This document shows, one piece after another, positions 42,921 to 53,202 of a stretch of DNA of 64,000 bases. A program made the translations under genes and the position numbers. Source of the stretch: Haemonchus contortus (lineage: Eukaryota; Nematoda; Chromadorea; Rhabditida; Trichostrongylidae); the NCBI GenBank assembly GCA_000469685.2, contig LS997564.1, positions 22,478,960-22,542,959 on the forward strand, written 5' to 3'. Numbering within the stretch: position 1 is the stretch's first letter; each line of letters opens with the position of its first letter. The notes beneath the pieces were generated by a model, which had not been told where the DNA came from, made no database searches, and saw only the letters and a list, made by a program, of their open reading frames with translations.

Positions 42921-43794
42921 TTTCGGCCGTAACTTTTTTCTCAGTGGAGCAAATCGCATGAAATTTTGATATGTTTAGCTGATGCATATTCAACACTGCT
43001 CGACACTACTTGACTGCAGAGCAGCCATATCTACATATCAATGTGGAATGGACGTACCATTTCACCTTTATTATTGGTGACGAGGCGCCTCAAATTCCAG
43101 AATCGGGGCTATTGACACTGGTCACTCATATCCCTCAGGCGGGACAACGAAGGAAACAGTCACTAGCTCGAGATGGATGCCCGCTGGCCGCGCTCCTCCA
43201 ACCCGGCAGGATTCGGAGCTCAGGGAAAAATGGACATTCTATTAGCAAAAACAGTCCCTTCAGCTTCATTGTCGACTTCCTTCCGCGCCCACCCTCTGCT
43301 GAACGAGCTACCCAAGTTGATTTTTTACGACCACACCCATGTTAACGGAACTCGCGCAGAAGATCGACAGATGTTCTCATCGAACGTCAGGTGCCCTTGC
43401 CCCAAACTCCCGGAGCAAGCCTGTGTCCAGTCCCACTTCGCTAAGAGTAGCGACTTCGACTTGCAGAGATGAAGTTCGTGCAAGGACGAGATAAGGGCCT
43501 TTGTCGTTCTACTCACGAGCAGAACAGGTTTTATGCCGATCGAGGCAAATTTCTCAACGACCCTCATATCCTGAACGTTGCGATTCTCCGATGCCGACAT
43601 GGCCAGTTTGTCTAACCAGGGAAGGATAACAAGTCGAAGTGGCATTTGAAGTGAGACTTACACTGCTGGACGTGTTTTTGAATGCTGAGTTCGAATCTGC
43701 TTTCCAGAGTTGCTGATCGTTCCTCTGACAGAGTTATTAGAGTGATTACAGGTGAGCTTAACATGAGAAAACTTAAATTACATGGATGTACCTC

Positions 43795-43865
43795 GCTTCC
43801 AATCAACGGCTTGGTGTAGTGGTAAGCGCGACGCTTCATGTGCGAGAGACCAGGGTGCGGGTTTT
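43795..43865 (+). repeat. tRNA-derived SINE-like copy
   Basis: GGCTTGGTGTAGTGGTAAGC is a tRNA box A, followed by GACGCTTCATGTGCGAGAGA. Box B is degenerate. It matches the reverse strand of 44,815-44,880, so it is a dispersed repeat and not a working tRNA gene. Confidence 0.5.
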
Positions 43866-44261
43866 ATGAGGGATGGGTTTTCGCATTATATAGAATTTCT
43901 CCCTTGAAGAGTAGAAAACACTCTCATGGTGATTTTATCACGTCTTATGACCTTTTAATGATTTTGCTGATACTTAACCACATAACGTGATATTTCACTT
44001 TTTCTCGCATGCCCATATTCACAGTAGGATAACTTTCGTCACTTTATGAAAAAATGTGATGCTCTTGCACGAAGTGCTCGAAACAAAGAAGCTTTTTACA
44101 ATGGGAGCAACGGATGGAAAAGAACTTGTCACAGCTCATTGCTTTACATTTACTAACCCCAAATCAGAAGAAAAACAGAATTGAGTAAGCGTCCCAAAAT
44201 CACCCGGGTGAACTTGAGTAGCCGGCGGCATACCATGAATAAAAGAGAAATCTCCTAAATC

Positions 44262-44660
44262 CTACAGCACAGAAGTAGACAAGCGATAGTAAGCAAAAAT
44301 GGGGTTTCGTGTGTACACGCAAAAGTTGAGATCGTGAGCTATCACATATGACGTGGTGCGTTTAACCACATTTCCAAAATGAAATAAGAAACGAGCTTCT
44401 ATCGGCCCTATTAGCCTAGTGGTAGCCTCGAGCAGGGTGTCATTCCCTTTACCTGTCTTTGTGGAGGTAAGACGCACTGAATAGCTTCCTGGTCTTTGAA
44501 TGATGTCCACGAGTCCACTATCAACAGTGCCGGTGTTGGTCAGTCCGGAGCTGCTACGCACCGTCACACCCAATCTAGCATCAGCGCTCAGACTAGCATC
44601 ATCAGTGTTCATCATATGCGTTTTACTCGCCCAGACCGCCAAATTTTGCGCACGGAGCAA
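44262..44660 (-). CDS. Unrecognised open frame, possibly one exon
   Basis: Long open frame, rich in Ser/Thr/Gly/Leu at its start (DDASLSADARLGVTVRSSS, then SYSVRLTSTKTG), with a plausible donor ACAG|GTAAAG in the middle. No family resemblance found. The composition of the first half is protein-like; the second half is less so. Confidence 0.22.
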   Translation of the reverse strand: MLRAQNLAVWASKTHMMNTDDASLSADARLGVTVRSSSGLTNTGTVDSGLVDIIQRPGSYSVRLTSTKTGKGNDTLLEATTRLIGPIEARFLFHFGNVVKRTTSYVIAHDLNFCVYTRNPIFAYYRLSTSVL

Positions 44661-44814
44661 TCTTCCTCTTGGTAACAGGCAGGTAGGTAGGAGAAGGTAT
44701 CAGCAAAGCATCAAAAGTTCATAGAACGTGAGGAAATGATCATGAGAGTATTTTCTAGTTCTTAAGTGAAAATTCTACATAAGGAAAAATTCGGCTACCC
44801 ACTAAAACCGAATT

Positions 44815-44880
44815 CTAGTCTCTCGCACATAAAGCGTCACGCTCACCACTAAACCAAGCCGCCGTTGAGAGACGAAGCGC
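44815..44880 (-). repeat. tRNA-derived SINE-like copy, reverse orientation
   Basis: On the minus strand: GGCTTGGTTTAGTGGTGAGC then GACGCTTTATGTGCGAGAGA, about 80 percent like 43,795-43,865. Confidence 0.5.
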
Positions 44881-45383
44881 ATCCGTGTTATTTAGGTATT
44901 CTAATGTTAAGTTCTCTGAAACCACCCCATAACTCCGTTCAGAAAAACGCTCGACCAATTTGAAAAGCAGATTTGAACTCAGCATCCAAAAATCCACTTC
45001 GAAAATCCAAAACGTCCAGCAATATAGTTCTCATTCCAAATGGCCACTTCGACTTGGGATTTTTTGTTGGTAAATTCGAGGACATTTCTTGATGAGGGTA
45101 GGTGTAAGAAAGCGAGAGAACAAAGTATGGGAGATTTAGGGGTGTAGGAGATTCAACTGAATTCCCATTATCCATTCTTTATTCATTCCTAGTGGGGCGG
45201 CTATAACCTTACTAAAGCCAACGGTATGAGACGGCAGTGAGCGAGTTGGGTTAGGTAGTTGGTTCATCTAATGCTGCGCACTTAAGTCTAGCGCATGAAA
45301 ACTTGAAATGGAAAGAAGCTGAATGGCAAACACCTACAGGCTCGAGAACTGATGTTAATTCGCATCTGCCTCTAGTCACAGGG

Positions 45384-45539
45384 GCTGCTTTATAGTCCGC
45401 TGGCCGACCTGCGAGTGTGTGCACGCCTGGCGGGAGCGGCGTTTGCCACTTGTTTAAATTTGAATCTTGATCGATACCGCAAGCCGAGTAGTCCCCCCGG
45501 CGCGCGCTCGCGGGCAGTCCGGCGGACCATGAAAGCAGC
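45384..45539. mobile_element. Foldback element copy 2
   Basis: Begins GCTGCTTTATAGTCCG, ends CGGACCATGAAAGCAGC. Its interior has TGAATCTTGATCGATACCGC and GAGTAGTCCCCC, which also occur in copy 3. Confidence 0.75.
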
Positions 45540-45760
45540 TTATCTTTTCCCCGAACACTGCGTCGCGTTTGCCGCACCCGCCGGGTATCGTAGAAATCGA
45601 TGGAGGATTGGAGCGTGCAATCTGTGAGTTGGAGAGTCCTTTAATTATTTAAACTTGCTATCCGCTTTCTTCGGTCCCACTGAAGACTTAATCGTCGACA
45701 TTAGAGAAGACGGCATCTCGTCAACAATCGGTCCAATAAGCCTAATAACAAAAAAGGCAG

Positions 45761-45842
45761 TCATTTTTTGTGAACATGTGATACAGTGATTCTACTATTG
45801 CTCATTTTTTGTGAACATGTGATACAGTGACTCTACTAGTGC
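45761..45842 (+). repeat. Two-copy tandem repeat, period 41
   Basis: TCATTTTTTGTGAACATGTG begins both units; only a few substitutions separate them. Confidence 0.9.
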
Positions 45843-45884
45843 TCACCACGCAGCCCGTGTGCCTCATCCGGAGAGCTTGGGTGA

Positions 45885-47120
45885 GTCAGTTTGTGTCCAA
45901 TTGTAATTACTTCACACCTTCCTCGCCCATCCACTCACTCGCCTAAGGGATGACCTCCCTTAATTGGTTGACTGGTGACTTCTCTGTCAGACAATTAGCT
46001 CACGTCTAACAATATTGATTGTGTGAGTGAGAAACTTCGTTACATTCAAAGCATGAGAAATAAAGTAAAGCAAAACAAAAAATATGAAACCCATAATTAA
46101 TAAAACAAAAGAAGGTGTGGAGGCTAAAATAACCTTCGGTAATATCATAAGAAAAGGGGGGAAAATTCATCGCATTGTGTAAGCATTCAGCATTCATCCT
46201 CACGAGACGCCTGCAGGCAAACTAGTTAAAAGCGTGGCCTTTCTCACTTTTTTAAACACGTTGTATAACTTTTTTTGGACACCGCCAGTAGGTCACTCGA
46301 AAGTATTATATTTAAACAAGATCAGAAATCACCTCTGTACTGAGTTTGTCATCGCATGAGCACGGCTTCAACTCAGGATTAGCTGCTCTTGTTGCTCCTT
46401 CTTATTCCTACGGATCCATGCACTTGGCTAGCCCACCACAACACACTGTACCACCTCTATTGCATCCCTTCCACCCCTTGCACCTCCCCTTTCTGTTCCC
46501 TCGAGTGCTGTAGCTCCGAATTCCTTTTATTTGCATTCAGCACCCACAAGCACTGTGAGCTCTGTGAACCAAAACCTTACGTTTTTCGAGACCATAGGTG
46601 CAGCTATGACTACTACAAATCAGGGGCACACTCAAATGCCAACATATGTTGGCGAAAGGCAGGTAAGCAAAAGTGGGAAGCATGACGTACTAACATACCG
46701 GATTTCACGCACAACACGTTCTCTAATGTTCTACCGAAAGCACATAGGCAAAAACTAGTTTTAAATGTGTAATACTAATAATATTAACGAAAAATATAAA
46801 ACCATCATTAATAATAACACAATGATAAAGAATTCAACCCATAAAGTCAATATCAGTACACCAAGACTGCTAGAAAGGTCACTAGCCAACCATTTAAGGG
46901 AGGTCAGACCGGGTGCTATTTATAAACAGAGGGGCGGCTGCGATATTCGCTGTGGGACCGCAATATCGTAACCTGCGCTTATGTGCTTAGTTGCAGCTGG
47001 CCTGAATTTAAAAGTGAAATGAAAGCCACCAGGATGGGGAATGGATGAAAGGATGAAAGGAAAGGAGAGCACAACACCCAACACCTTCCTTTAAATGTAC
47101 AAAAAAGGGAAGGTGTTGGG
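45885..47120 (+). repeat. Left arm of an inverted repeat around the CR1 LINE, split by a MITE
   Basis: Segments 45,885-45,950 and 46,906-47,120 together match the reverse complement of 51,775-52,024 (GTCCAATTGTAATTACTTC; GGTGCTATTTATAAAC; GAAAGCCACCAGGATGGGGA). In the right arm the two segments are contiguous. Confidence 0.75.
45951..46905. mobile_element. 955-bp MITE with 29-bp terminal inverted repeats
   Basis: The ends TGACCTCCCTTAATTGGTTG (left) and, inverted, TGACCTCCCTTAAATGGTTG continue to GTGAC, 26 of 29 matching. The uninterrupted right arm at 51.9 kb shows the pre-insertion state. No transposase. The target duplication is unclear (GA on both sides). Confidence 0.75.
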
Positions 47121-47813
47121 TTAGCCGCTTCACTCGACTGATTGAGCCAAAGGCAGGTCTGTTGTAAGTGCTCCTTTGAAGGAACTATTCACGTTAAATT
47201 GGAACTTTAGGTATTGCGCCCTAGTTGAGAAATCATTCGTGCATGTGCGGACAGATTTGTTCCTTTTAGGAGTTATCATTTATTATGAATCTTCCTCTAA
47301 AGCAACTAGGGTGTGGGTTGTGCTACCCCGGGAGTCATCATCGAGTGCCTGTCACTGCTTATACCACAACATGACTTTTGCTTTGAAAGTCCTACATCAA
47401 ACTAGCAGAAAATTTCAGAACTTGAATACCTGTTTGTCGCCCTAACCTTACTGTTTATTACCTCATTCGCGTTCGATCGCTGGCTTTGTGCGGCGGCGGA
47501 TACCTCGGCTCCCTTCTAATATTCCGACAGGGGTCTTATTACTGTCATTACTTTGCAAACTCGTCTTTTCGTTCGAAGTCAAGTATTCTGCCGACTCTTT
47601 TCGTATTGTATTCCGCTGATATTCGTGCCAGTTTGATACGGTTCTACTCCTACTTTGGTATTACTTGCTGTTTGTCTGCCGATTCAACGGCCACTCAGTG
47701 CTGTTTATTGATTATCGATTCTGGTCAAGAGGCATTCCCTTGTGGCGGGGATACTACTTTTCAGAAGAATTGCCACCCTGCTCGGTAAATAGCTTGATCT
47801 TTGTTTTCGTCTC

Positions 47814-48640
47814 ATGGCTTCCGAGAAAACCCCGCTCGTGGGCCGAGCTGTTCAGGAACGACCTGCTAAGCGCTTTTGCCATGGTTCTCCCACGTTGATG
47901 AGCGGCTCGCTCCCGAATGCTGTGGACTTATTGATCAATGATGACCATCTACCGGCCCATCTCAAAACGATACTTGGACACCTTCTGGACAATTCGAATC
48001 GCATCAACGAGCTTCTAGCTAGGAATCGTGAGTTAGAAGCTCAGCTGGAGATAGAAATTTCTGAAAATAACAAACTTAGGAAAGAAGTGGAGAGTCTGAA
48101 GGAGGCTCTCAATAAAATAATAACTCAGTATCTTCTAGAGAAGCATCTCCTAATTCTTCCATTACGGTTTGTTGTGAGGAAAAGGAGCGCCTCAGGTCCG
48201 TTGTGATCGCTGGTATTTGTGAATCTTCAATGGAGTTTTTCATGACGTTGATTGCGCAAAAAAGGTGTTTCATTTTCTTGATATCGAATGTAGTCCTATT
48301 GCATTGTATCGATTGGGGAAGCCGAGGCAGAAAACTCCTAGGCTTCTTAAAGTAGTGCTTCCAAGTAGCTTTTCCGTATCTGATTTGCTTGAGAAGGCTC
48401 CTAAATTAAGATTTTTCCCGGTTCCGGTATTTTTATCAGGTGCTCCCTGCCGAAATCGGAGAGGGAACGACTAGCCGCCCTGAGAAAAGCTAAAAAGAAT
48501 GTTGATAACCGGGTCGATTGTAGTTCTTCTTCACCTTCCCATCCAATTGTTTCTGTTCATGATCCTTCGCATTTTGACAGTGATGATGTTTCTGTTTCTG
48601 TTGATCGAGCCTCTAACGCAGCCGACAAAATGTTGAACTA
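47814..48640 (+). pseudogene. LINE ORF1 remnant (coiled-coil protein)
   Basis: 47,814-48,206 encodes a Glu/Asn/Leu-rich coiled coil (LLARNRELEAQLEIEISENN, then RKEVESLKEALNKI). The continuation in other frames reads ERLRSVVIAGI, FLDIECSPIALYRLGKPRQ, RLLKVVLPSSFSVSDLLEKA. This is the RNA-binding ORF1 type seen in nematode CR1-like elements. Confidence 0.7.
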
Positions 48641-48659
48641 GAAAGTCCTCATCGGTCGC

Positions 48660-49620
48660 TGGGTAAGAGGATTTCTGTTTTTCATGCCAACATCAGATCA
48701 TTAGTCAAGAATGGGTATGCTCTTTCGTCTATCTCGCTTACCATCCTTATTCCATTGTTGCGCTCACCGAAACATGGCTTAATTCATCAATCGATATTTA
48801 TTTATTTATTTCATACACTCACAGGTGTGCCTTACATAGAGGACAGAGGTTTCAAACCTTGAAAAAATTGACTGAAATAGAAATGCAAAAACGTACGTAC
48901 AGAAGTGGCCATTTAAAATTAAAATTGAAAATGAAAGGATTCCCATCACAGCAAGTCGCCTGCCGAGATAAACTCCCATCTTTATCAGCAGCCAAGCGTG
49001 ATAGTCGATATGCAATCACTTTTAGACGAGTGCTGCTGTGACTTTGAAATTTCTAGATTTGATCGTAAAAACCAGAAAGGTGGAGGGGTGTTGCTTCTTT
49101 TTCGTAAATCTTTCTATCCTGACTTGGTTTTTAGAGAATCTGTTCTGAATGGGTATGAGATATTGTGCTGCGACATTGTCATCAATGATTCTACCTCCGC
49201 ATCCTTGTCACCTATAGAGCCCCCACTGCACCAACTCTGCATCTGAACAGCTCTTCAATGCAATTAGTGATATTGTTTCATCTAATCATTCCTGTCTTAT
49301 CTGTGGCGACTTCAACTTACCAGATATAGTATGGTCGGATATTCCCTATGCTCCTAGTGGTGTTTCCTTATCATTCTTGGGCATGTGTTCGTCTCTTTCT
49401 TTATAACAGTTAATCAAGGTCCTTCCCTCGGTAACCATACGTTGGACCTCATTTTGTGTAATGATGAATCTCTGGTCAGCAAAGTGATGGCTATGCCGCC
49501 TATTGGATCTAGTGACCATGTGTGTCTCAAATTTGAGGTGAACCTTGTCGATTCTTCTTCATTGATGGTGATGAAATATAATTTCGGACACGCGAACTAT
49601 GACAACATTACACATTAACT
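48660..49620 (+). pseudogene. LINE APE-type endonuclease, interrupted
   Basis: Motifs VALTETWLNSSI (48,755-48,790), RKNQKGGGVLLLFRK (49,070), CLICGDFNLPDIVW (49,290) and a final SSDHVCLKFEV (49,510) are the endonuclease signature. The reading frame is broken by the insertion at 48,798-49,004 and by later frame changes. Confidence 0.8.
48798..49004 (-). mobile_element. 207-bp retroposon with (AAAT)n tail inside the LINE
   Basis: Flanked by 7-bp direct repeats TCGATAT (48,791-48,797 and 49,005-49,011). On the minus strand it ends in AAATAAATAAATA. Removing it and one repeat joins the endonuclease frame exactly (SSI on the left, DMQSLLDECC on the right), which proves the boundaries. Confidence 0.8.
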
Positions 49621-50399
49621 GGGCACGGTTGACTGGTTCGGATCTCTGAATACAGTAGAAACAGTCGACGAGAAGTATGAGTTGTTCTTGGGAGTTTTGC
49701 ACCACGCTATTGATCTTTTCTTTCCTCTCGTCCAGGTTCCTCTTCACAAATCCCACCTTCCGGCTTACCTTCGCTCTCTCGCGAATAAAAGACATGCTGC
49801 TTGGGAGAGAGCTATCTCTACAGAGGACCACGAACACTGGGTCATGTACCGTTTGCTTAGTAAGCGTTTTGATAAAAAGTTATGGAAGTTCAACCACAAC
49901 ATTCAGAAGAAGGTTGTCAAAAGTGGTGATAAGGGTTCTTTTTTTAAACTTCTTAGTTCTAGACTGAAGGCAAAATCCACCATTACTAAATTAATCTGTA
50001 TGATGGTGTAGCAGCAATGACCGACGAGGCCAAAGTCGAACTGCTCGCTAGTGTCTTCGAAGAAACGCTTGCGCCGAGGTAGCCTTCCAGCTCCTCCTCT
50101 GTCCCCAACATGTCGAACCCTTGCTTTCCGGTTATGTCGAATTCCATTTGCTTCAATGCCGAAGAGATCTATGATTTGCTTTCGAAGTGGTCGTTCCTCT
50201 ATTCTAAAACATGCGACTGTATATCCCTACAATTTATCAAAAACGTTGCCCACATCATCTCTGGTCCTCTTCAACATATCTTCAATTTGAGTTTGATGAG
50301 AGCTGAGGTACCACGTAGGTGAAGGGTTTCCTTTGTTACTCCGATCCTTAAAAAGCCTCCCTCAACGCAGCCCCTAAACTATCGACCCATTAGTATTAT

Positions 50400-51418
50400 G
50401 TCATTTTCGCTTGCCTTTTTGAGAAGGTTTTGAAGAAGAGGATTGAGTCCCACCTACAGGATTATTCCATTATCTCTCCCAACCAGCATGGTTTCCAAAG
50501 AGGAAGGTCCACTATAACCGCTATGCTTTCTTCTTTAAACGATCGCACCTCGTATCTAGATAGCGGGGCACGTGCTGATGTAGTCTACCTGGATTTTTCC
50601 AAGGCGTTTGATAGAGTTTCCCATGCGAAACTACTGGACAAACTTAAAATGGTGGGCATACACCCACGGATTATTTCTAGGATTAAAGCGTTCCTATCTG
50701 ATCGTTCGTTTATGGTGCGACTCAATTCCACTTGGTCCAGACTTAGACGTGTGCTCAGCGGGGTCCCTCAGAGAGGAGTTCTTTCCCTCCCTTTTTTAAT
50801 ATTTATACGTATGAGTTGCCGAGTCTTATATCGTCCTGCGGGGCAAAGTGTGTGGCGTTCGCTGATGATGTTAGGATCTACATGCCAATCTCCACCAATG
50901 AAGACTGCACCTCACTTCAACATGCTATCGATGCTGTCTCTTCCTGGTCCAAAGTATTGGAACTACCTCTCTCTATTGAGAAAACGAAGGTGATACACCT
51001 CAGTTCTAGAAAATGTTCTAGTGATGATCACTACGAGTACCTTATTGACGGTAACGGTATTGGAACCGTCGGTGAAGTTGTTGATTTGGGATTTATGGTC
51101 AAACCGGGTCTCTCTTTTGATAGTCATTGTAAGATGATTGCCGGTAAAGGGCTCAATGCCGTTCATAGACTATTCAGAGCTCTGACTACTAGGAATCCCT
51201 CCATACTGCTCCAAGCCTTTAGGGCCTATGTAAGGCCTCTGGTGGAGTACGGCACTGTTGTGTTTAGCCCCCACAAACGCAAATTTATCGACAAAATTGA
51301 AAAAGTTCAGAACAGTTTCACGAGAAAACTGATGATCAGGGTGGTTGGATTTATGTACGACAGCATTCCCTCTGCTGCAGCACGAAATGATAATTTCGGT
51401 CTCCGTTCACTTTACTAG
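50400..51418 (+). pseudogene. LINE reverse transcriptase, frameshifted
   Basis: ISPNQHGFQRGRSTITAM, VVYLDFSKAFDRVSH and LSGVPQRGVLS (50,430-50,800) are RT blocks; a frame change near 50,800 leads to CVAFADDVRIYMPIS with the catalytic FADD, then LPLSIEKTKVIHL and the thumb region to 51,418. The catalytic Asp residues remain, but the frame change prevents a single protein. Confidence 0.87.
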
Positions 51419-51774
51419 CGTAGGAGAAAGTTCGACCTCCTAACCTTCCCCAAGGTTCTCACGGGATCTCGCCTTCCCCCTAGTACCTTTTACACGATCA
51501 GAGCATCCACTACCAGAAATGGTCCGTACAAACTGGTTCCTCCCAAATCTCGAGTTTCAAAAAATATCTTAATGAGTATCTAGAGCCATGATGGCTTTCT
51601 CGTTTCTTGCAGTTTTACTTTTATTAACATCAACCTCCCCTACGCTTTTTAACTACCTCTTATATAAGTGTGGTTACTGTGTGCCTTTGTTCCTGGAGTT
51701 TGTGTTTTTTTTTTTGCTAACTGATTACGCCACATGACTCACGTCATGTAATAAATATATACTACCTATTATTA

Positions 51775-52024
51775 TAACCTGTAGCTGAAACCCAACACCA
51801 TCCCTTTTCTGTACATTCCCCATCCTGGTGGCTTTCATTTCACTTTTAAATTTAGGCCAGCTGCAACTAAGCACATGAGCGCGGGTTACGGTATTGCGGT
51901 CCCACAAGGAATTTTTCAGCCGCCCCTCAGTTTATAAATAGCACCGGTCACCCCGCAGGCAAGTGAAGGATGGGCGAGGAAGGTGCGAAGTAATTACAAT
52001 TGGACACAAATACCGACTCCCCCC
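51775..52024 (-). repeat. Right arm of the inverted repeat around the LINE
   Basis: Continuous counterpart of the split left arm at 45,885-47,120, in opposite orientation and about 80-85 percent alike by eye. Confidence 0.75.
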
Positions 52025-53202
52025 GTTTGTCTTCGGGTTACTGTATAATACATTCACGGGACTTCCAAATCTGTATTCTCCAATCTGCTGCCCCTCCTTT
52101 CCCAAGGTGTAGGTCAAAAATTATATCCTCCAGGCTACGAAACGTTCTCAAGCATCATTACGTGCTCGCAAAATTGCAACTACCCCTCCTTCTCTGCGCT
52201 CTAGCGTCAATGTCATTGCCGACGAGCCCCACCCTAAAATACTTTTTCGCTAGTATTGGAAGCATATGCACTTCTTCTTCGACTTATCTTCACGTTTGAA
52301 ATCTTATGAGAAAAAGCGAAGACAAATCATAGCAGCAGAAGGCTCAGCAGATATTTTAAATTGTTTGGGGATGTCTAGGGGAGCCTCATGAGTTTCACTG
52401 CGCAGTACAGGAAACGCCTCGTAAACAGCGGCTGTATTGGGTATGTGGACTTACGTGCGTCCGAGGACGCGAGTAAGTAGAGTAGATTGAAGGATCATCT
52501 GACTCTACTAAACTACTCTACTTCGAGTTTGTGCCCCGAAAATTAGCGTCAGAAGCTGCTTTCATAGTCCGTGATTTGGCCCGCGAGCAAGCGAGCGACC
52601 GGGGTCAGCGCTTGCCCCTTAATTACAACTGAATCTTGGTCGATACCGCCGGACGAGTAGTCCCCCGATCGCTCTCTCGCTGGCCAAAACGCGGACCATG
52701 AAAGCAGCCAGAGTCGTGCAAATCATCACGAACATCGCCGCGCAAGTTGCCGCGGGCGTCCTCGGACGCACGTAGCACCCGTCCCCCGAGGAGCTCCTCC
52801 ACCACTCTTGTCACTCCTACAACGTTTCTAAAACACCTGGCACATATACAACTCTTCAAAAGTAGGAACTGGGCAAAAAATTGAGCTACTTGCTGAGGCA
52901 AACGCTGCAATTGCGGACTGCTGCGACCGAGCAAGCCATTTACTACTCGCTCCTCCCACGGGCGCCGCCTGCCCAGTTGAGGCATGTAGCGAATATGCGG
53001 AGGGTACAGACGACGGGATCATTTGTGAGGATTCCCCTGATGCACCGAGTACTCCCGTCCCGGTAGCTTCGCGTGGAATACTACTTGTAGTTTCATTCCT
53101 TCTTCTTTCTTGTTCGCCTCCACATCTTTTAATTTGATTAATCTTTCACATCTTCTGGACTGATAATTAATTGTAGGTGGCCGCTTCTTTCGGTTTTCCA
53201 CA
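52025..53202. other. Region upstream of GCNA
   Basis: Holds foldback copy 3 and a run of open frames on both strands at 52,710-53,080. A plus-strand frame there reads KIELLAEANAAIADCCDRAS, then ECP-like acidic sequence, but a minus-strand frame overlaps it and neither is convincing. The GCNA promoter presumably lies at its right end. Confidence 0.35.
52555..52708. mobile_element. Foldback element copy 3
   Basis: Begins GCTGCTTTCATAGTCCG, ends CGGACCATGAAAGCAGC. Shares TGAATCTTGGTCGATACCGC and GAGTAGTCCCCC with copy 2. Confidence 0.78.

Larger units (their letters stand above)
42921..45383. other. Intergenic DNA with two SINE-like copies
   Basis: Beyond the tRNA-like repeats at 43.8 and 44.8 kb and one open frame at 44.3-44.7 kb, nothing is supported. 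Confidence 0.4.
47480..51720 (+). mobile_element. CR1-like LINE, near full length but decayed
   Basis: Order: 5' region, ORF1 with a coiled coil, APE endonuclease, reverse transcriptase, 3' region ending after a T-run near 51,710. All parts are on the plus strand, but the protein is broken into at least six frames. A nested retroposon splits the endonuclease. Motif set and ORF1 type fit the CR1 clade common in nematodes. Confidence 0.85.

Noticed and set aside
43795..43865. A functional tRNA gene
   Set aside because: Box A is good, but box B and the acceptor stem do not pair, and a diverged copy exists at 44.8 kb; a SINE is the better reading.
48806..49015. Minus ORF of 69 codons in the LINE
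   Set aside because: It lies within the nested retroposon and crosses into the LINE; not a gene.
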